Source: Rhodocyclaceae bacterium (GTDB taxonomy: Bacteria > Pseudomonadota > Gammaproteobacteria > Burkholderiales > Rhodocyclaceae). Taken from it: a DNA stretch of 19,470 nucleotides. Where the stretch lies: the NCBI GenBank assembly GCA_013821865.1, contig PNJM01000011.1, forward strand, positions 1-19,470. The letters run 5' to 3'. Positions within the stretch are counted from its first letter, which is position 1, and every line of letters starts with the position of its first letter. Positions 9,401-15,833 of this stretch are shown here, in pieces. Below the pieces are notes generated by a model, which was not told the origin of the DNA, did no database searches, and saw only the letters and a program-made list of their open reading frames with translations. The translations under genes were made by a program, and so were the position numbers.

Positions 9401-9481
9401 CTATCGTTTCGATCCCGGAATCGGCTCACCCGAATCACGCAGGCGCACGGCCTCGTGGAAGAGCAGGGTTTCGAAGGTCAT
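9401..9481 (-). CDS. Possible 26-residue small protein, antisense to the rapZ leader
   Basis: An ORF of 26 codons on the minus strand, [20 protein letters not shown] then IPGSKR, stop TAG at 9403-9401. Support is a textbook GGAGA five bases before the ATG (9491-9487) and a plausible amphipathic helix ([12 protein letters not shown]). It lies in an otherwise empty gap between convergent-free neighbours and an inverted repeat sits just upstream. I do not recognise it. Short ORFs arise by chance, so this is a candidate only. It could also be the remains of a longer gene. Confidence 0.35.
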   Translation of the reverse strand: MTFETLLFHEAVRLRDSGEPIPGSKR

Positions 9482-9492
9482 GGGGGTCTCCG

Positions 9493-9513
9493 TCATTCGG
9501 GCATTCCGAATGA
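9493..9513. promoter_or_regulatory. Perfect 8-bp inverted repeat upstream of the small ORF and rapZ
   Basis: Arms TCATTCGG (9493-9500) and CCGAATGA (9506-9513) are perfectly complementary around GCATT. The element is two bases from the GGAGA of the minus-strand small ORF and about 60 bases upstream of the rapZ ATG. It lacks a T-run, so an operator or mRNA hairpin controlling the small ORF is more likely than a terminator. No binding protein is suggested by the sequence. Confidence 0.45.
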
Positions 9514-9572
9514 TGGCAAGTCGCCGCGCTTTTGGCTATGCTTGGGTACCTGCTTTTCGCGCCCGTTTCTTC

Positions 9573-10412
9573 ATGCAGCTCATCCTCATCAGCGGCCTCT
9601 CCGGCTCCGGCAAGAGCATCGCACTCAACGTGCTGGAGGACGCCGGCTATTACTGCGTCGACAACCTGCCGGCGACGCTGCTGCCGCAGCTGGTGCGGCA
9701 GTTGCGCGAGGAATCCTATGAACGGGCTGCGGTGGCGATCGACGTGCGCTCGGGGGCGAGCATCGCCGCCCTGCCGCAGGAGCTGCGCGACCTGCGCGCC
9801 TTCGAGGTCGATCTGCGCTTCATCTTCCTCGAGGCGCGCGACGAGACGCTGATCGCCCGCTTCTCCGAGACGCGCCGCAGCCATCCGCTGGCGGCCGGCA
9901 ACATCACGCTGCCCGAGGCCATCGCCCGCGAGCGCGACATGCTGGAGAACGTCGCCGCGATGGGCAACCGGATCGACACTTCCAGCCTGAATCCCAACGC
10001 CCTGCGCGCCTGGGTCAAGGATTTCGTCGAGCTGGGCGCTTCGGGCGGGCTGACCTTGCTTTTCGAATCCTTCGGCTACAAGCACGGCATTCCCCTCGAT
10101 GCCGACATGGTCTTCGACGTGCGCTGCCTGCCCAACCCGCACTACGATCCGCAGCTGCGCCCGCTTACCGGGCGCGACGAGGCGGTGGCGCGCTTCCTCG
10201 AAACCCAGGAGGACGTGCGCAGGATGGCGGCGGACATCCGCCGTTTTGTCGCCGACTGGCTGCCGTGCTACATTCGCGACAACCGCAGCTACCTGACCGT
10301 GGCCATCGGCTGCACCGGCGGCCAGCACCGTTCCGTCTATCTCGCCGAATGGCTGCTGCGCGAATTCCGCGACCACGCCCGTGTCCTGGTGCGCCACAGG
10401 GCGATTTCCTAG
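9573..10412 (+). CDS. rapZ: RNase adapter protein RapZ
   Basis: A 279-residue RapZ (YvcJ-family P-loop protein). In E. coli it binds small RNAs and directs RNase E to GlmZ, adjusting GlmS and cell-wall precursor synthesis. The N-terminal domain has the Walker A motif GLSGSGKS (residues 8-15), YYCVDNLP and the kinase-like [22 protein letters not shown]. The C-terminal RNA-binding domain has [23 protein letters not shown] and ends with [19 protein letters not shown] 9573 ([11 protein letters not shown]) matches the family start and length (284 in E. coli). An upstream in-frame ATG at 9480 would add 31 residues unlike the family. No Shine-Dalgarno is visible before 9573, and a TATGCT at 9537-9542 could serve as a -10 for a short leader. 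The usual hprK/ptsN partner genes are not next to it here. Confidence 0.96.
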   Translation: MQLILISGLSGSGKSIALNVLEDAGYYCVDNLPATLLPQLVRQLREESYERAAVAIDVRSGASIAALPQELRDLRAFEVDLRFIFLEARDETLIARFSETRRSHPLAAGNITLPEAIARERDMLENVAAMGNRIDTSSLNPNALRAWVKDFVELGASGGLTLLFESFGYKHGIPLDADMVFDVRCLPNPHYDPQLRPLTGRDEAVARFLETQEDVRRMAADIRRFVADWLPCYIRDNRSYLTVAIGCTGGQHRSVYLAEWLLREFRDHARVLVRHRAIS

Positions 10413-10425
10413 GGCGTGCTCCCAA

Positions 10426-10803
10426 TTGAAAGCATTGCTGCAACTCATCCGGCCGGGCGACTGGCTCGTTCTCGCCTTCGCGGTCTCCTTCGCCGCCGCG
10501 CTGGCGCCGCTGGCGCTCTCCGGCGGTGCGGCGGACAAGGCCGTGGTCAAGCGCGACGGCACCATCGTCGCCGCGCTGCCGCTCTCCGCGGCAAAGCGCA
10601 TCGAGGTGGCCGGGCCGCTCGGCGTCACCACCATCGAAGTGCAGCCCGGCCGCGCCCGTGTCGCCGCCGACCCGGGTCCGCGCCAGTACTGCGTGCGCCA
10701 GGGCTGGCTGACGCAGGCCAATTCCATTGCCATCTGTGCGCCGAACCACGTCAGTCTCGCTCTCGTCGGACGGACGTCCAGCCATGACACGCTCGCCTAT
10801 TGA
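10426..10803 (+). CDS. NusG domain II (NusG_II) membrane-anchored protein, EetA-like
   Basis: About 125 residues from a TTG start. The N-terminal hydrophobic helix (WLVLAFAVSFAAALAPLAL, about residues 13-31) looks like a signal anchor, followed by an exported NusG_II beta domain. The domain pattern is VVKRDGTIVAALPLS, VAGPLGVTTIEVQPGRARV, YCVRQGWLTQANSIAICAPN and VSLALVG. The Cys pair seen in many members is partly kept (YCVRQGW and AICAPN). This family is found paired with Gx-type membrane proteins, as it is here. In flavin-based extracellular electron transfer loci, EetA is, to my recollection, of this type. GTG 10381 and TTG 10435 are alternative starts. TTG 10426 fits best because it follows the rapZ stop and leaves an intact signal anchor. 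The 3' end overlaps the next gene by 20 bases. Confidence 0.8.
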   Translation: MKALLQLIRPGDWLVLAFAVSFAAALAPLALSGGAADKAVVKRDGTIVAALPLSAAKRIEVAGPLGVTTIEVQPGRARVAADPGPRQYCVRQGWLTQANSIAICAPNHVSLALVGRTSSHDTLAY

Positions 10804-11302
10804 GCTCACGCCGACGGCGGATGACCACCGCATTGCGCGCTACGCCGCCGCGGCCATCGCGCTGTCCGTCGTCGAGGCGGCGATTCCCTCGCCGCTGCCG
10901 GGCGTGAAGCCGGGGCTGGCCAACATCATCACGCTCGTCGTGCTGGCGCGCTACGGCTGGCGCGAGGCAATCTGGGTGTCGCTGCTGCGCGTAGTCGCCG
11001 GCAGCCTGCTGCTCGGCCAGTTCCTTGCGCCGGGCTTCTTTCTCAGCCTGGCCGGCGCCGTCTTCAGCCTGGCCGTGCTGGGCTTCGCCATGCACCTGCC
11101 GGCGCGCTGGTTCGGGCCGGTGAGCCAGAGCCTCTTTGCCGCTTTCGCCCATATCGCCGGCCAGCTGGTCGTCGCCCGCCTGTGGCTGGTGCCGCACGAC
11201 GGCCTGTTCTACCTCGTGCCGGTGTTCGCGCTGGCCGCGCTGGTGTTCGGCCTGGCCAACGGACTTGCAGCAGCCAGGCTGCTGCAAACCGGAAAGTCAT
11301 GA
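10784..11302 (+). CDS. Gx-type membrane transporter (annotated elsewhere as heptaprenyl diphosphate synthase component I), EetB-like
   Basis: A 172-residue integral membrane protein with about five hydrophobic segments (ARYAAAAIALSVVEAAI, ANIITLVVLARYGW, AIWVSLLRVVAGSLLLG, FFLSLAGAVFSLAVLGFAM, and two near the C-terminus). The motif PGVKPGLANIITLVVL identifies the family, whose fold recalls ECF-transporter substrate-binding subunits. Despite the common name, membership does not imply prenyl synthase activity. Its coupling to the NusG_II gene (20-base overlap) suggests a two-part inner-membrane unit concerned with flavin or quinone-linked electron transfer; this is inference. ATG 10784 is chosen over upstream in-frame codons because the family begins with a short polar stretch before the first helix. 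The end overlaps ubiX as ATGA (11299-11302). Confidence 0.85.
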   Translation: MTRSPIELTPTADDHRIARYAAAAIALSVVEAAIPSPLPGVKPGLANIITLVVLARYGWREAIWVSLLRVVAGSLLLGQFLAPGFFLSLAGAVFSLAVLGFAMHLPARWFGPVSQSLFAAFAHIAGQLVVARLWLVPHDGLFYLVPVFALAALVFGLANGLAAARLLQTGKS

Positions 11303-11907
11303 AAACCATCGCCGTCGCTTTTACCGGCGCCTCGGGCATGCCCTACGGGATGCGCCTGGTCGAATGCCTGCTCCAGGGCGGTGTGAACGTGCAGCTGCTC
11401 TACTCGCAGGTGGCGCAGATCGTCGCCCGGCAGGAAATGGATATCGCCCTGCCGGCGCGCGCGGCCGAGGCGGAGATGGCTCTGGCGGCGCGCTTCAAGG
11501 CTGCGCCGGGTCGGCTGAAGGTCTATGGCCGCGAGGAATGGTTCGCGCCGCCGGCTTCCGGCTCGAATCCGCCCGATGCGATGGTCGTCTGCCCGTGCAC
11601 CATGGGTACGCTGGCCTCGATCGCCGCCGGGCTGTCGAAGGATCTGATCGAGCGCGCCGCCGACGTGGCGCTGAAGGAGGGCCGCAAGCTCATCCTCGTG
11701 CCGCGCGAGACGCCGTTCTCGCAGATCCACCTGGAGAACATGCTGCGTCTCGCGCGCGCCGGGGCGGTGATCCTGCCGCCCAGCCCCGGCTTCTATAATC
11801 GCCCGCAGAGCGTGCAGGACATGGTCGACTTCGTCGTCGCGCGCATCCTCGACCAGCTCGGCGTCGTGCACCAGCTCATGCGGCGCTGGGGCGACGGGGA
11901 AAACTGA
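11299..11907 (+). CDS. ubiX: Flavin prenyltransferase UbiX
   Basis: A 202-residue UbiX that joins a dimethylallyl group to FMN, making the prenyl-FMN cofactor of UbiD-type decarboxylases in ubiquinone synthesis or aromatic acid breakdown. Landmarks are TGASGMPYGMRLVE at the N-terminus (FMN phosphate site) and VVCPCTMGTLASIAAGLSKDLIERAADVALKE. These are followed by LILVPRETPFSQIHLENMLRLARAGAVILPPSPGFYNRPQ-type sequence with the catalytic Arg/Glu, and a C-terminal DFVVARILDQLGV. The length is normal. Its ATG overlaps the Gx transporter stop, so the FMN-modifying enzyme is translationally linked to the NusG_II/Gx pair. No ubiD lies in the window. Confidence 0.95.
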   Translation: MKTIAVAFTGASGMPYGMRLVECLLQGGVNVQLLYSQVAQIVARQEMDIALPARAAEAEMALAARFKAAPGRLKVYGREEWFAPPASGSNPPDAMVVCPCTMGTLASIAAGLSKDLIERAADVALKEGRKLILVPRETPFSQIHLENMLRLARAGAVILPPSPGFYNRPQSVQDMVDFVVARILDQLGVVHQLMRRWGDGEN

Positions 11908-11930
11908 TCACTCGAACCGAAAGCTGTATC

Positions 11931-12560
11931 TTGCCCATTTTCAAACATTCTCCCCGGCGCACGGCTGCGCCGCAGCCGGCCGAGCTGTCGATCTTCCCGC
12001 TCCAGGCCGTGCTGTTTCCCGGCGGCGCGCTGAGCCTGCGCGTGTTCGAGCAGCGCTACATGTCTATGGTGAAGGAATGCATGAAGAACGAGCAGCCCTT
12101 CGGCATTTGTCTCATTGCCGAAGGCAGCGAGGTGGGTGCGCCGGCGGTGCCGCACAAGGTGGGGGTGACGGCGCGCATCGCCGCCTGGGACATGGCGCAG
12201 CTGGGCGTGCTGAACATCGCGGTACGCGGCGAGGGGCGCTTCCGCATTCTCGGGCAGGAAGCGGACCGCGAAGGGCTGATTCATGCCCGCGTCGAGCCGA
12301 TCGCCGCCGAAGTTGAACTGCCGGTGCCGGAATCGCTCGCCGCGCTGGTGCCGCTGTTGCAGGCGATGGCGGCCGACGCCGGCGCCGAGCGCCTGCCGCC
12401 GCCGCATTACTTCGACGATGCGGCCTGGGTCGGCTACCGCTTCTCCGAGCTGCTGCCGATCCCGGCGATCGCGCGGCAGAAACTGCTCGAGCTGGAGGAT
12501 CCGGTTTCCCGACTGGAAATCGTGCACAAGTTTCTTGCCCAGCGCGGCCTGGTCAAGTGA
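11931..12560 (+). CDS. LON-substrate-binding-domain (LON N-domain) protein
   Basis: A 209-residue stand-alone protein of the Lon N-terminal (PUA-like) domain family. It has IFPLQAVLFPGGALSLRVFEQRYMSMVKEC, FGICLIAEGSEVG, GVTARIAAWDMAQLGVLNIAVRGEGRFRIL and a helical C-terminal half (ELLPIPAIARQKLLELEDPVSRLEIVHKFL). There is no ATPase or protease domain. Such proteins may bind unfolded substrates, but no precise role is known. The TTG start at 11931 is the first usable codon ahead of the conserved region. No clear ribosome-binding site is seen, so the start is uncertain. The stop lies eight bases inside the convergent mutY gene. Confidence 0.87.
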   Translation: MPIFKHSPRRTAAPQPAELSIFPLQAVLFPGGALSLRVFEQRYMSMVKECMKNEQPFGICLIAEGSEVGAPAVPHKVGVTARIAAWDMAQLGVLNIAVRGEGRFRILGQEADREGLIHARVEPIAAEVELPVPESLAALVPLLQAMAADAGAERLPPPHYFDDAAWVGYRFSELLPIPAIARQKLLELEDPVSRLEIVHKFLAQRGLVK

Positions 12561-13611
12561 GGCTTTCCAGAATCTTCCTGATCGGCGCCGGCAGCGGCGC
12601 TGCGGCGAGCTTTTTCAAGCTTAGCCAGACGCATCCGTCCGGTGTTCCCGTTCCGCTTGCCTCGCACAGCAGCGGCGCGACATCCAGTCGAAAATGCGTG
12701 AAACCGTGCCGCAGGACGGGCAGCGGCGTGACAGCTGCTATTTCGCAGCAGAAGCGGCGCTCGGCATAACGGCGCGGATTCCGGTTTCCGGCGGGCAGTT
12801 CGGGCAGCGACAGCAGTCCGCCCCAGATGCCCCTGGGCGGGCGCTGCTCCAGCAGGACGCGGCGGCGGCTGCGCAGCACCAGCAGGGTCACGGCGCGTTG
12901 CGGGGTGGCGCGGCTTGGCCGCGGCGTTGGCAGTTCGGCGATACGGTTTTCCCGCCGCGCCACGCACAGCATCGCGACGGGACAGTCGCCGCAGCGCGGC
13001 TTGCCGCGCGTACACAGCGTCGCGCCGAGATCCATCAGTCCCTGCGTGTAGGCGACCGGGTCGCGGCTCGGCAGCAGCGATTCGGCCAGCGCCCACAGGC
13101 GTTGTTCCACCGCCTTGTCGCCGGGAAAGCCGGCGAGGCCGAAGGCGCGCGTCAGCACGCGCCTGACGTTGCCGTCGAGGATGGCGGCGCGCGCGCCGAA
13201 GGCGAACACGGCGATGGCGGCGGCGGTCGAGCGGCCGATTCCGGGCAGGCTCGCGATGTCCGCGATCCGGCGCGGGAAGCGGCCATCGTGTTTTGCGATG
13301 ACCTCCCGTGCCGCCCGCTGCAGGTTGCGCGCCCGCGCGTAGTAGCCGAGACCGCTCCACAGCGCCATGACGTCCTCGCCCGGCGCCGCGGCGAGGCTGG
13401 CGAGATCGGGAAAGCGGGCGAGGAAGCGAAGGTAGTAGGGAATCACCGTCGCCACCTGCGTCTGCTGCAGCATGATCTCGGAGAGCCAGACGCGGTAGGG
13501 ATCGCGTGCGCGGCCCTGCTGCTGCCAAGGCAGGTCGTGGCGCCCGGCGCTTTTCTGCCAGCGGATCAGGGCTTGTGCGAAGTTCGTCCGAGCCGCATTA
13601 ACCATGTGCAT
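12553..13611 (-). CDS. mutY: Adenine DNA glycosylase MutY
   Basis: A 352-residue MutY that removes adenine opposite 8-oxoguanine in base-excision repair. Catalytic Glu45 is in LSEIMLQQTQV. The helix-hairpin-helix is LPGIGRSTAAAI (about residues 122-133), with Asp146 in AILDGNVRRVL. The 4Fe-4S ligands are C200, C207, C210 and C216 in the C-x6-C-x2-C-x5-C pattern. The C-terminal NUDIX-like domain (about 238-350: RRVLLEQRPPRGIWGGLLSLPE) reads the 8-oxoguanine. The length matches E. coli MutY (350). ATG 13611 and ATG 13605 are equally possible starts, and no Shine-Dalgarno is visible. The gene converges on the LON-domain gene with an eight-base overlap of coding ends. Confidence 0.96.
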   Translation of the reverse strand: MHMVNAARTNFAQALIRWQKSAGRHDLPWQQQGRARDPYRVWLSEIMLQQTQVATVIPYYLRFLARFPDLASLAAAPGEDVMALWSGLGYYARARNLQRAAREVIAKHDGRFPRRIADIASLPGIGRSTAAAIAVFAFGARAAILDGNVRRVLTRAFGLAGFPGDKAVEQRLWALAESLLPSRDPVAYTQGLMDLGATLCTRGKPRCGDCPVAMLCVARRENRIAELPTPRPSRATPQRAVTLLVLRSRRRVLLEQRPPRGIWGGLLSLPELPAGNRNPRRYAERRFCCEIAAVTPLPVLRHGFTHFRLDVAPLLCEASGTGTPDGCVWLSLKKLAAAPLPAPIRKILESLT

Positions 13612-13709
13612 GAAAGGGGTTCGCCCGGAAGGGCTTGCCAGGAGGGCGCGGGGCGGTTAGTCTCATTTGAATTCTAAAGTATTCGACGGGGATACCCGCA
13701 ACCCAATTG

Positions 13710-14234
13710 ATGAACAAGCCTTACGAACCGCATTTGGTCAGTCCGTGGAGCAGGGCGGAGAACGACCATCGCGCGCTGCGCGACACGCTCGGCGCCTTCG
13801 CCACCGGCGTCACCGTGGTGACCGCGCTCGACCCCGACGGCCGCGCCATCGGCCTGACGGTGAATTCCTTCAATACCGTTTCGCTCGATCCGCCGCTGGT
13901 ACTCTGGAGCCTGTCGCTGGATTCGCCAAACGTCGATGCGTTCCGGGCGGCGAGCCACTTCGCGGTGAACGTGCTGGCAGCTGACCAGCAGGTGGTTTCG
14001 GAGCGCTTCGCCCAGCGCAACAGCGACAAGTTCGACGATATCGATTGGCGCGGCGGTCTCGGCGGTGCACCGCTTCTGCCCGGCTGCTGTGCCGTCCTCG
14101 AATGCCGCAACGAGGCGCGGCATGCCGGCGGCGACCACCTCATTTTCATCGGCCGCGTCGAGCGCTTCAGCCGTCAGGAGGTTGCGCCGCTGGTCTTTCA
14201 TGGCGGTCGCTACCGCAGCCTGCGCGAACTTTAG
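13710..14234 (+). CDS. Flavin reductase family protein (HpaC-like, FMN-binding split barrel)
   Basis: A 174-residue flavin reductase-like domain protein. It has LRDTLGAFATGVTVVTALDPDGRAIG, LTVNSFNTVSLDPPLVLWSLS (flavin-binding), HFAVNVLAADQQVVSERFAQ and GGDHLIFIGRVERF with the conserved Gly-Asp-His. Members reduce free FMN or FAD with NAD(P)H and hand it to two-component monooxygenases. No monooxygenase partner lies in the window, so its use is open. ATG 13710 is preferred to the TTG just before it. The ribosome-binding site is weak (a GGGG about 18 bases upstream). It is transcribed divergently from mutY and converges on the LysR gene. Confidence 0.9.
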   Translation: MNKPYEPHLVSPWSRAENDHRALRDTLGAFATGVTVVTALDPDGRAIGLTVNSFNTVSLDPPLVLWSLSLDSPNVDAFRAASHFAVNVLAADQQVVSERFAQRNSDKFDDIDWRGGLGGAPLLPGCCAVLECRNEARHAGGDHLIFIGRVERFSRQEVAPLVFHGGRYRSLREL

Positions 14235-14266
14235 CCTCGGCGTCGGGCCGCCCCAAGGCGAGGCAG
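14235..14266. other. Short convergent gap with weak hairpin
   Basis: GCCTCG (14234-14239) and CGAGGC (14259-14264) can pair around a 19-base GC-rich loop between the flavin reductase and lysR stop codons. There is no T-run on either strand, so this is a poor terminator candidate. Confidence 0.25.
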
Positions 14267-15214
14267 TCAACTTTCCGATTTCGCCTCGGCGAGCAGCCAG
14301 TCCCGGAAGGCCGCCACCGCGGGCCGCTCCGCCGTCGCCTCGGGGCACACCAGCCAGTAGGCGTAGGGGGAAGGTACGGCGATGTCGAAGAGGATCGCCA
14401 GGCGGCCCGCCGCCACGTCCGCCGCCGCGAGGGGCCGCAGCGCCAGGGCGACGCCCAGCCCGTCCATGGCCGCCTCGATGGCGAGGCCGGCGTTGCTGAA
14501 ATGTGGCCCCCGCGTTGCATCGACCCCGGTTTCCCCCGCCGCCCTCAGCCATTCCTCCCAACTGAGGCGCTGGTCCGCGTCGGGGATGGTATCGTCATGG
14601 ATCAGCACGTGGTGGCGCAGATCCTTCGGGGTGCGCAGCGGGCGCATTCCCTTCAGCAGCAGCGGGCTGCACACCGCCACATAGGACACGCCGAAGATGC
14701 GGTCCGTGCGCCGGCCGCCATAACGCCCGCTGCCGAAGCGGATTTCCACGTCCGAGCCGGCATCCCGCAAATCCAGCTGTTCGCTCTCCGCCGGGGCGCC
14801 GTCCCGGCCGTCGATGGTGGCCAGGCTCGTAGACAGCCGCAGTTCGATGTCCGCATGGGCCCCGGTAAAGCGCTGCAGTCGCGGCATGAGCCAGCGGGCC
14901 GCGAAGGAGGGCGGCGCACTCACGGTCAGGACGCCGCCCGTCTTGTGGTGCCGCGTCCGTTCGACGGCGGCAGCGAGGCATTCGAAGCCCTCCTGCAGCT
15001 TGGGCAGCATCGCCCTCCCTTCCTCTGTGAGTTCGAGGGCCCGTGTCAGGCGCCGGAATAAAGGCATCCCCAGATATTCCTCCAGCGCCTTGATCTGGTG
15101 ACTGACCGCCGCCGGCGTAACGTGCAGTTCCTCGGCCGCCTTCTTGAAGCTCAGGTACCGGGCCGAGGCTTCAAAGGCGCGCAAGGCATTGAGTGGTGGC
15201 AGGCGATACCCCAT
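14267..15214 (-). CDS. LysR-family transcriptional regulator, GcvA-like
   Basis: A 315-residue LysR-type regulator. The N-terminal winged helix-turn-helix is clear: LPPLNALRAFEASARYLSFKKAAEELHVTPAAVSHQIKALEEYLGMPLFRR (residues about 5-55). The LPPLNALRAFEA start and TPAAVSHQIKALE are typical of the GcvA/AmpR-like branch. The C-terminal effector-binding domain runs from about residue 95 to 300 (LTVSAPPSFAARWLMPRLQRF, DVEIRFGSGRYGG, GLAIEAAMDGLGVALALRPL). The effector cannot be deduced. ATG 15214 is supported by family alignment. A T-N11-A box lies 12 bases upstream, between the predicted transcription start and the ATG, consistent with autorepression. The divergent 62-residue gene is the most likely target. 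Confidence 0.95.
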   Translation of the reverse strand: MGYRLPPLNALRAFEASARYLSFKKAAEELHVTPAAVSHQIKALEEYLGMPLFRRLTRALELTEEGRAMLPKLQEGFECLAAAVERTRHHKTGGVLTVSAPPSFAARWLMPRLQRFTGAHADIELRLSTSLATIDGRDGAPAESEQLDLRDAGSDVEIRFGSGRYGGRRTDRIFGVSYVAVCSPLLLKGMRPLRTPKDLRHHVLIHDDTIPDADQRLSWEEWLRAAGETGVDATRGPHFSNAGLAIEAAMDGLGVALALRPLAAADVAAGRLAILFDIAVPSPYAYWLVCPEATAERPAVAAFRDWLLAEAKSES

Positions 15215-15225
15215 GGCTTTATGGC

Positions 15226-15238
15226 TTAGATTTCCTAA
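15226..15238. promoter_or_regulatory. Candidate LysR-binding box (T-N11-A)
   Basis: TTAG-ATTTC-CTAA is a 13-base interrupted palindrome that fits the LysR consensus T-N11-A exactly. It is located between lysR and its divergent partner, just downstream of the predicted lysR -10. It probably mediates autoregulation and possibly control of the 62-residue gene. Confidence 0.55.
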
Positions 15239-15249
15239 TTTGTCACTTA

Positions 15250-15278
15250 ACTATAAATCGTTTGTTGCACCGCAGCAA
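15250..15278 (-). promoter_or_regulatory. Predicted sigma70 promoter of the lysR gene
   Basis: On the minus strand, TTGCTG (15278-15273) and TATAGT (15255-15250) are separated by 17 bases. A start near 15243 would give a leader of about 29 bases containing the T-N11-A box. The -35 lies inside the spacer of the opposing promoter. Confidence 0.5.
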
Positions 15279-15290
15279 TAGCCGTACATT
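15262..15290 (+). promoter_or_regulatory. Predicted sigma70 promoter of the 62-residue small gene
   Basis: TTGTTG (15262-15267) and TACATT (15285-15290) are separated by 17 bases, giving a leader of about 70 bases to the ATG at 15366. It physically overlaps the divergent lysR promoter, so the two transcription starts probably influence each other. Confidence 0.45.
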
Positions 15291-15365
15291 GTTCATGCGG
15301 CCCCGGAATTCAACCCACAAGGGCAAATCGAAGGCCGCGACATCGACTCAAGAAGGAGATCGAAA

Positions 15366-15554
15366 ATGAAAGATTATGCTGAAATCGAAGTCTATATCGC
15401 CGAAGCCCGGCGTCTGCGCAGCGAAGCGGTAGGCGCCTACCTGGCGGCTGGTTGGGATGCGCTGGGGAGGGGTCTGAACGCCTTGGCGGCTCTGGTGACC
15501 CACAAGGTCAAATCCAAGGACCCTGGCCGGCAGAAGCCCTACTTGCCCGCCTGA
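15366..15554 (+). CDS. Small helical protein (62 residues), DUF1127-like pattern
   Basis: A 62-residue protein with a strong ribosome-binding site (AAGGAG at 15353-15358) and ATG 15366. It is predicted to be mostly one or two helices: IEVYIAEARRLRSEAVGAYLAAGWDALGRGLNALAALV, ending in a basic tail (KVKSKDPGRQKPYLPA). The arrangement of AR.LR.E....L..G...L...L is reminiscent of the small DUF1127/YjiS-type proteins often found beside regulators, but I cannot assign it with certainty. Function unknown. It is divergent from the GcvA-like regulator, shares its control region, and ends upstream of the terminator at 15650-15681. Confidence 0.8.
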   Translation: MKDYAEIEVYIAEARRLRSEAVGAYLAAGWDALGRGLNALAALVTHKVKSKDPGRQKPYLPA

Positions 15555-15649
15555 GTTGGCAGCCGATCGCTGCGCCCGGAATTAAGCCGAGTCCGAAGGA
15601 TTGAGGCTTGCTCCTGACAAGGGTGTTCCGGGCGTGGCATTCAAAAGGA
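15555..15649. other. 3' untranslated spacer of the small gene
   Basis: About 95 bases between the small-gene stop and the terminator hairpin. No reading frame, repeat or RNA gene is recognisable here. Confidence 0.4.
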
Positions 15650-15681
15650 AAGGGGACTCCGGGTAGTCCCCTTCTTCATTG
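15650..15681. terminator. Bidirectional intrinsic terminator
   Basis: AAGGGGACT (15650-15658) pairs with AGTCCCCTT (15665-15673) around CCGGGT. On the plus strand the stem is followed by CTTCATT. On the minus strand it is followed by TCCTTTT. It therefore can end the small-gene transcript (plus) and the tRNA-Gly transcript (minus), whose 3' end is 11 bases away. Confidence 0.75.
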
Positions 15682-15683
15682 GC

Positions 15684-15757
15684 TGGAGCGGGCGAAGGGA
15701 ATCGAACCCTCGTCATCAGCTTGGGAAGCTGAGGTAATGCCATTATACGACGCCCGC
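15684..15757 (-). tRNA. tRNA-Gly (anticodon CCC)
   Basis: A complete 74-base cloverleaf on the minus strand, with the acceptor stem GCGGGCG paired with CGCCCGC and an encoded discriminator plus CCA (TCCA, complement of 15684-15687). The anticodon stem TCAGC/GCTGA closes the loop TTCCCAA, whose CCC anticodon is the complement of 15723-15725. The T-arm contains GGTTCGATTCC. It closely resembles E. coli glyU. It reads the GGG codon. There is no intron or neighbouring tRNA, and no integrase or att duplication is seen at its 3' end. Confidence 0.97.
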
Positions 15758-15767
15758 GGCAGGCGCC

Positions 15768-15797
15768 ATTCTACTGCCTAACGCGCACGCTTCTCAA
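15768..15797 (-). promoter_or_regulatory. Predicted promoter of tRNA-Gly
   Basis: On the minus strand, TTGAGA (15797-15792) and TAGAAT (15773-15768) are 18 bases apart, with the -10 ending ten bases before the mature tRNA 5' end. This spacing leaves a very short 5' leader for RNase P. Confidence 0.6.
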
Positions 15798-15817
15798 GGC
15801 GGGGCGGGATGCGGGCA

Positions 15818-15833
15818 TGTTAGAATTTTCCGA
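15818..15833 (+). promoter_or_regulatory. Extended -10 promoter abutting the thiS start codon
   Basis: TG (15818-15819), one base, then TAGAAT (15821-15826). A start about seven bases downstream falls on or next to the thiS ATG at 15833. No Shine-Dalgarno precedes that ATG. Both points suggest a leaderless thiS mRNA. No matching -35 is seen, which extended -10 promoters can tolerate. Confidence 0.45.

Noticed and set aside
9480..9572. Upstream ATG adding 31 residues to RapZ
   Set aside because: The RapZ family begins at the Walker A region exactly as encoded from 9573. The extra residues are not family-like, although the true start also lacks a ribosome-binding site.
9435..10790. 451-codon minus-strand open frame opposite rapZ and the NusG_II gene
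   Set aside because: It covers two well-supported plus-strand genes and its product is low-complexity. The only plausible minus-strand ORF here is the separate 26-codon one in another frame.
15684..15757. tRNA-Gly as an integration site for a genomic island
   Set aside because: No integrase, no direct repeat of the tRNA 3' end and no change in gene style on either side. The adjoining genes are ordinary chromosomal ones.
15758..15832. TPP riboswitch upstream of thiS
   Set aside because: Only 75 bases separate thiS from the tRNA and none of the conserved THI-box segments is visible.
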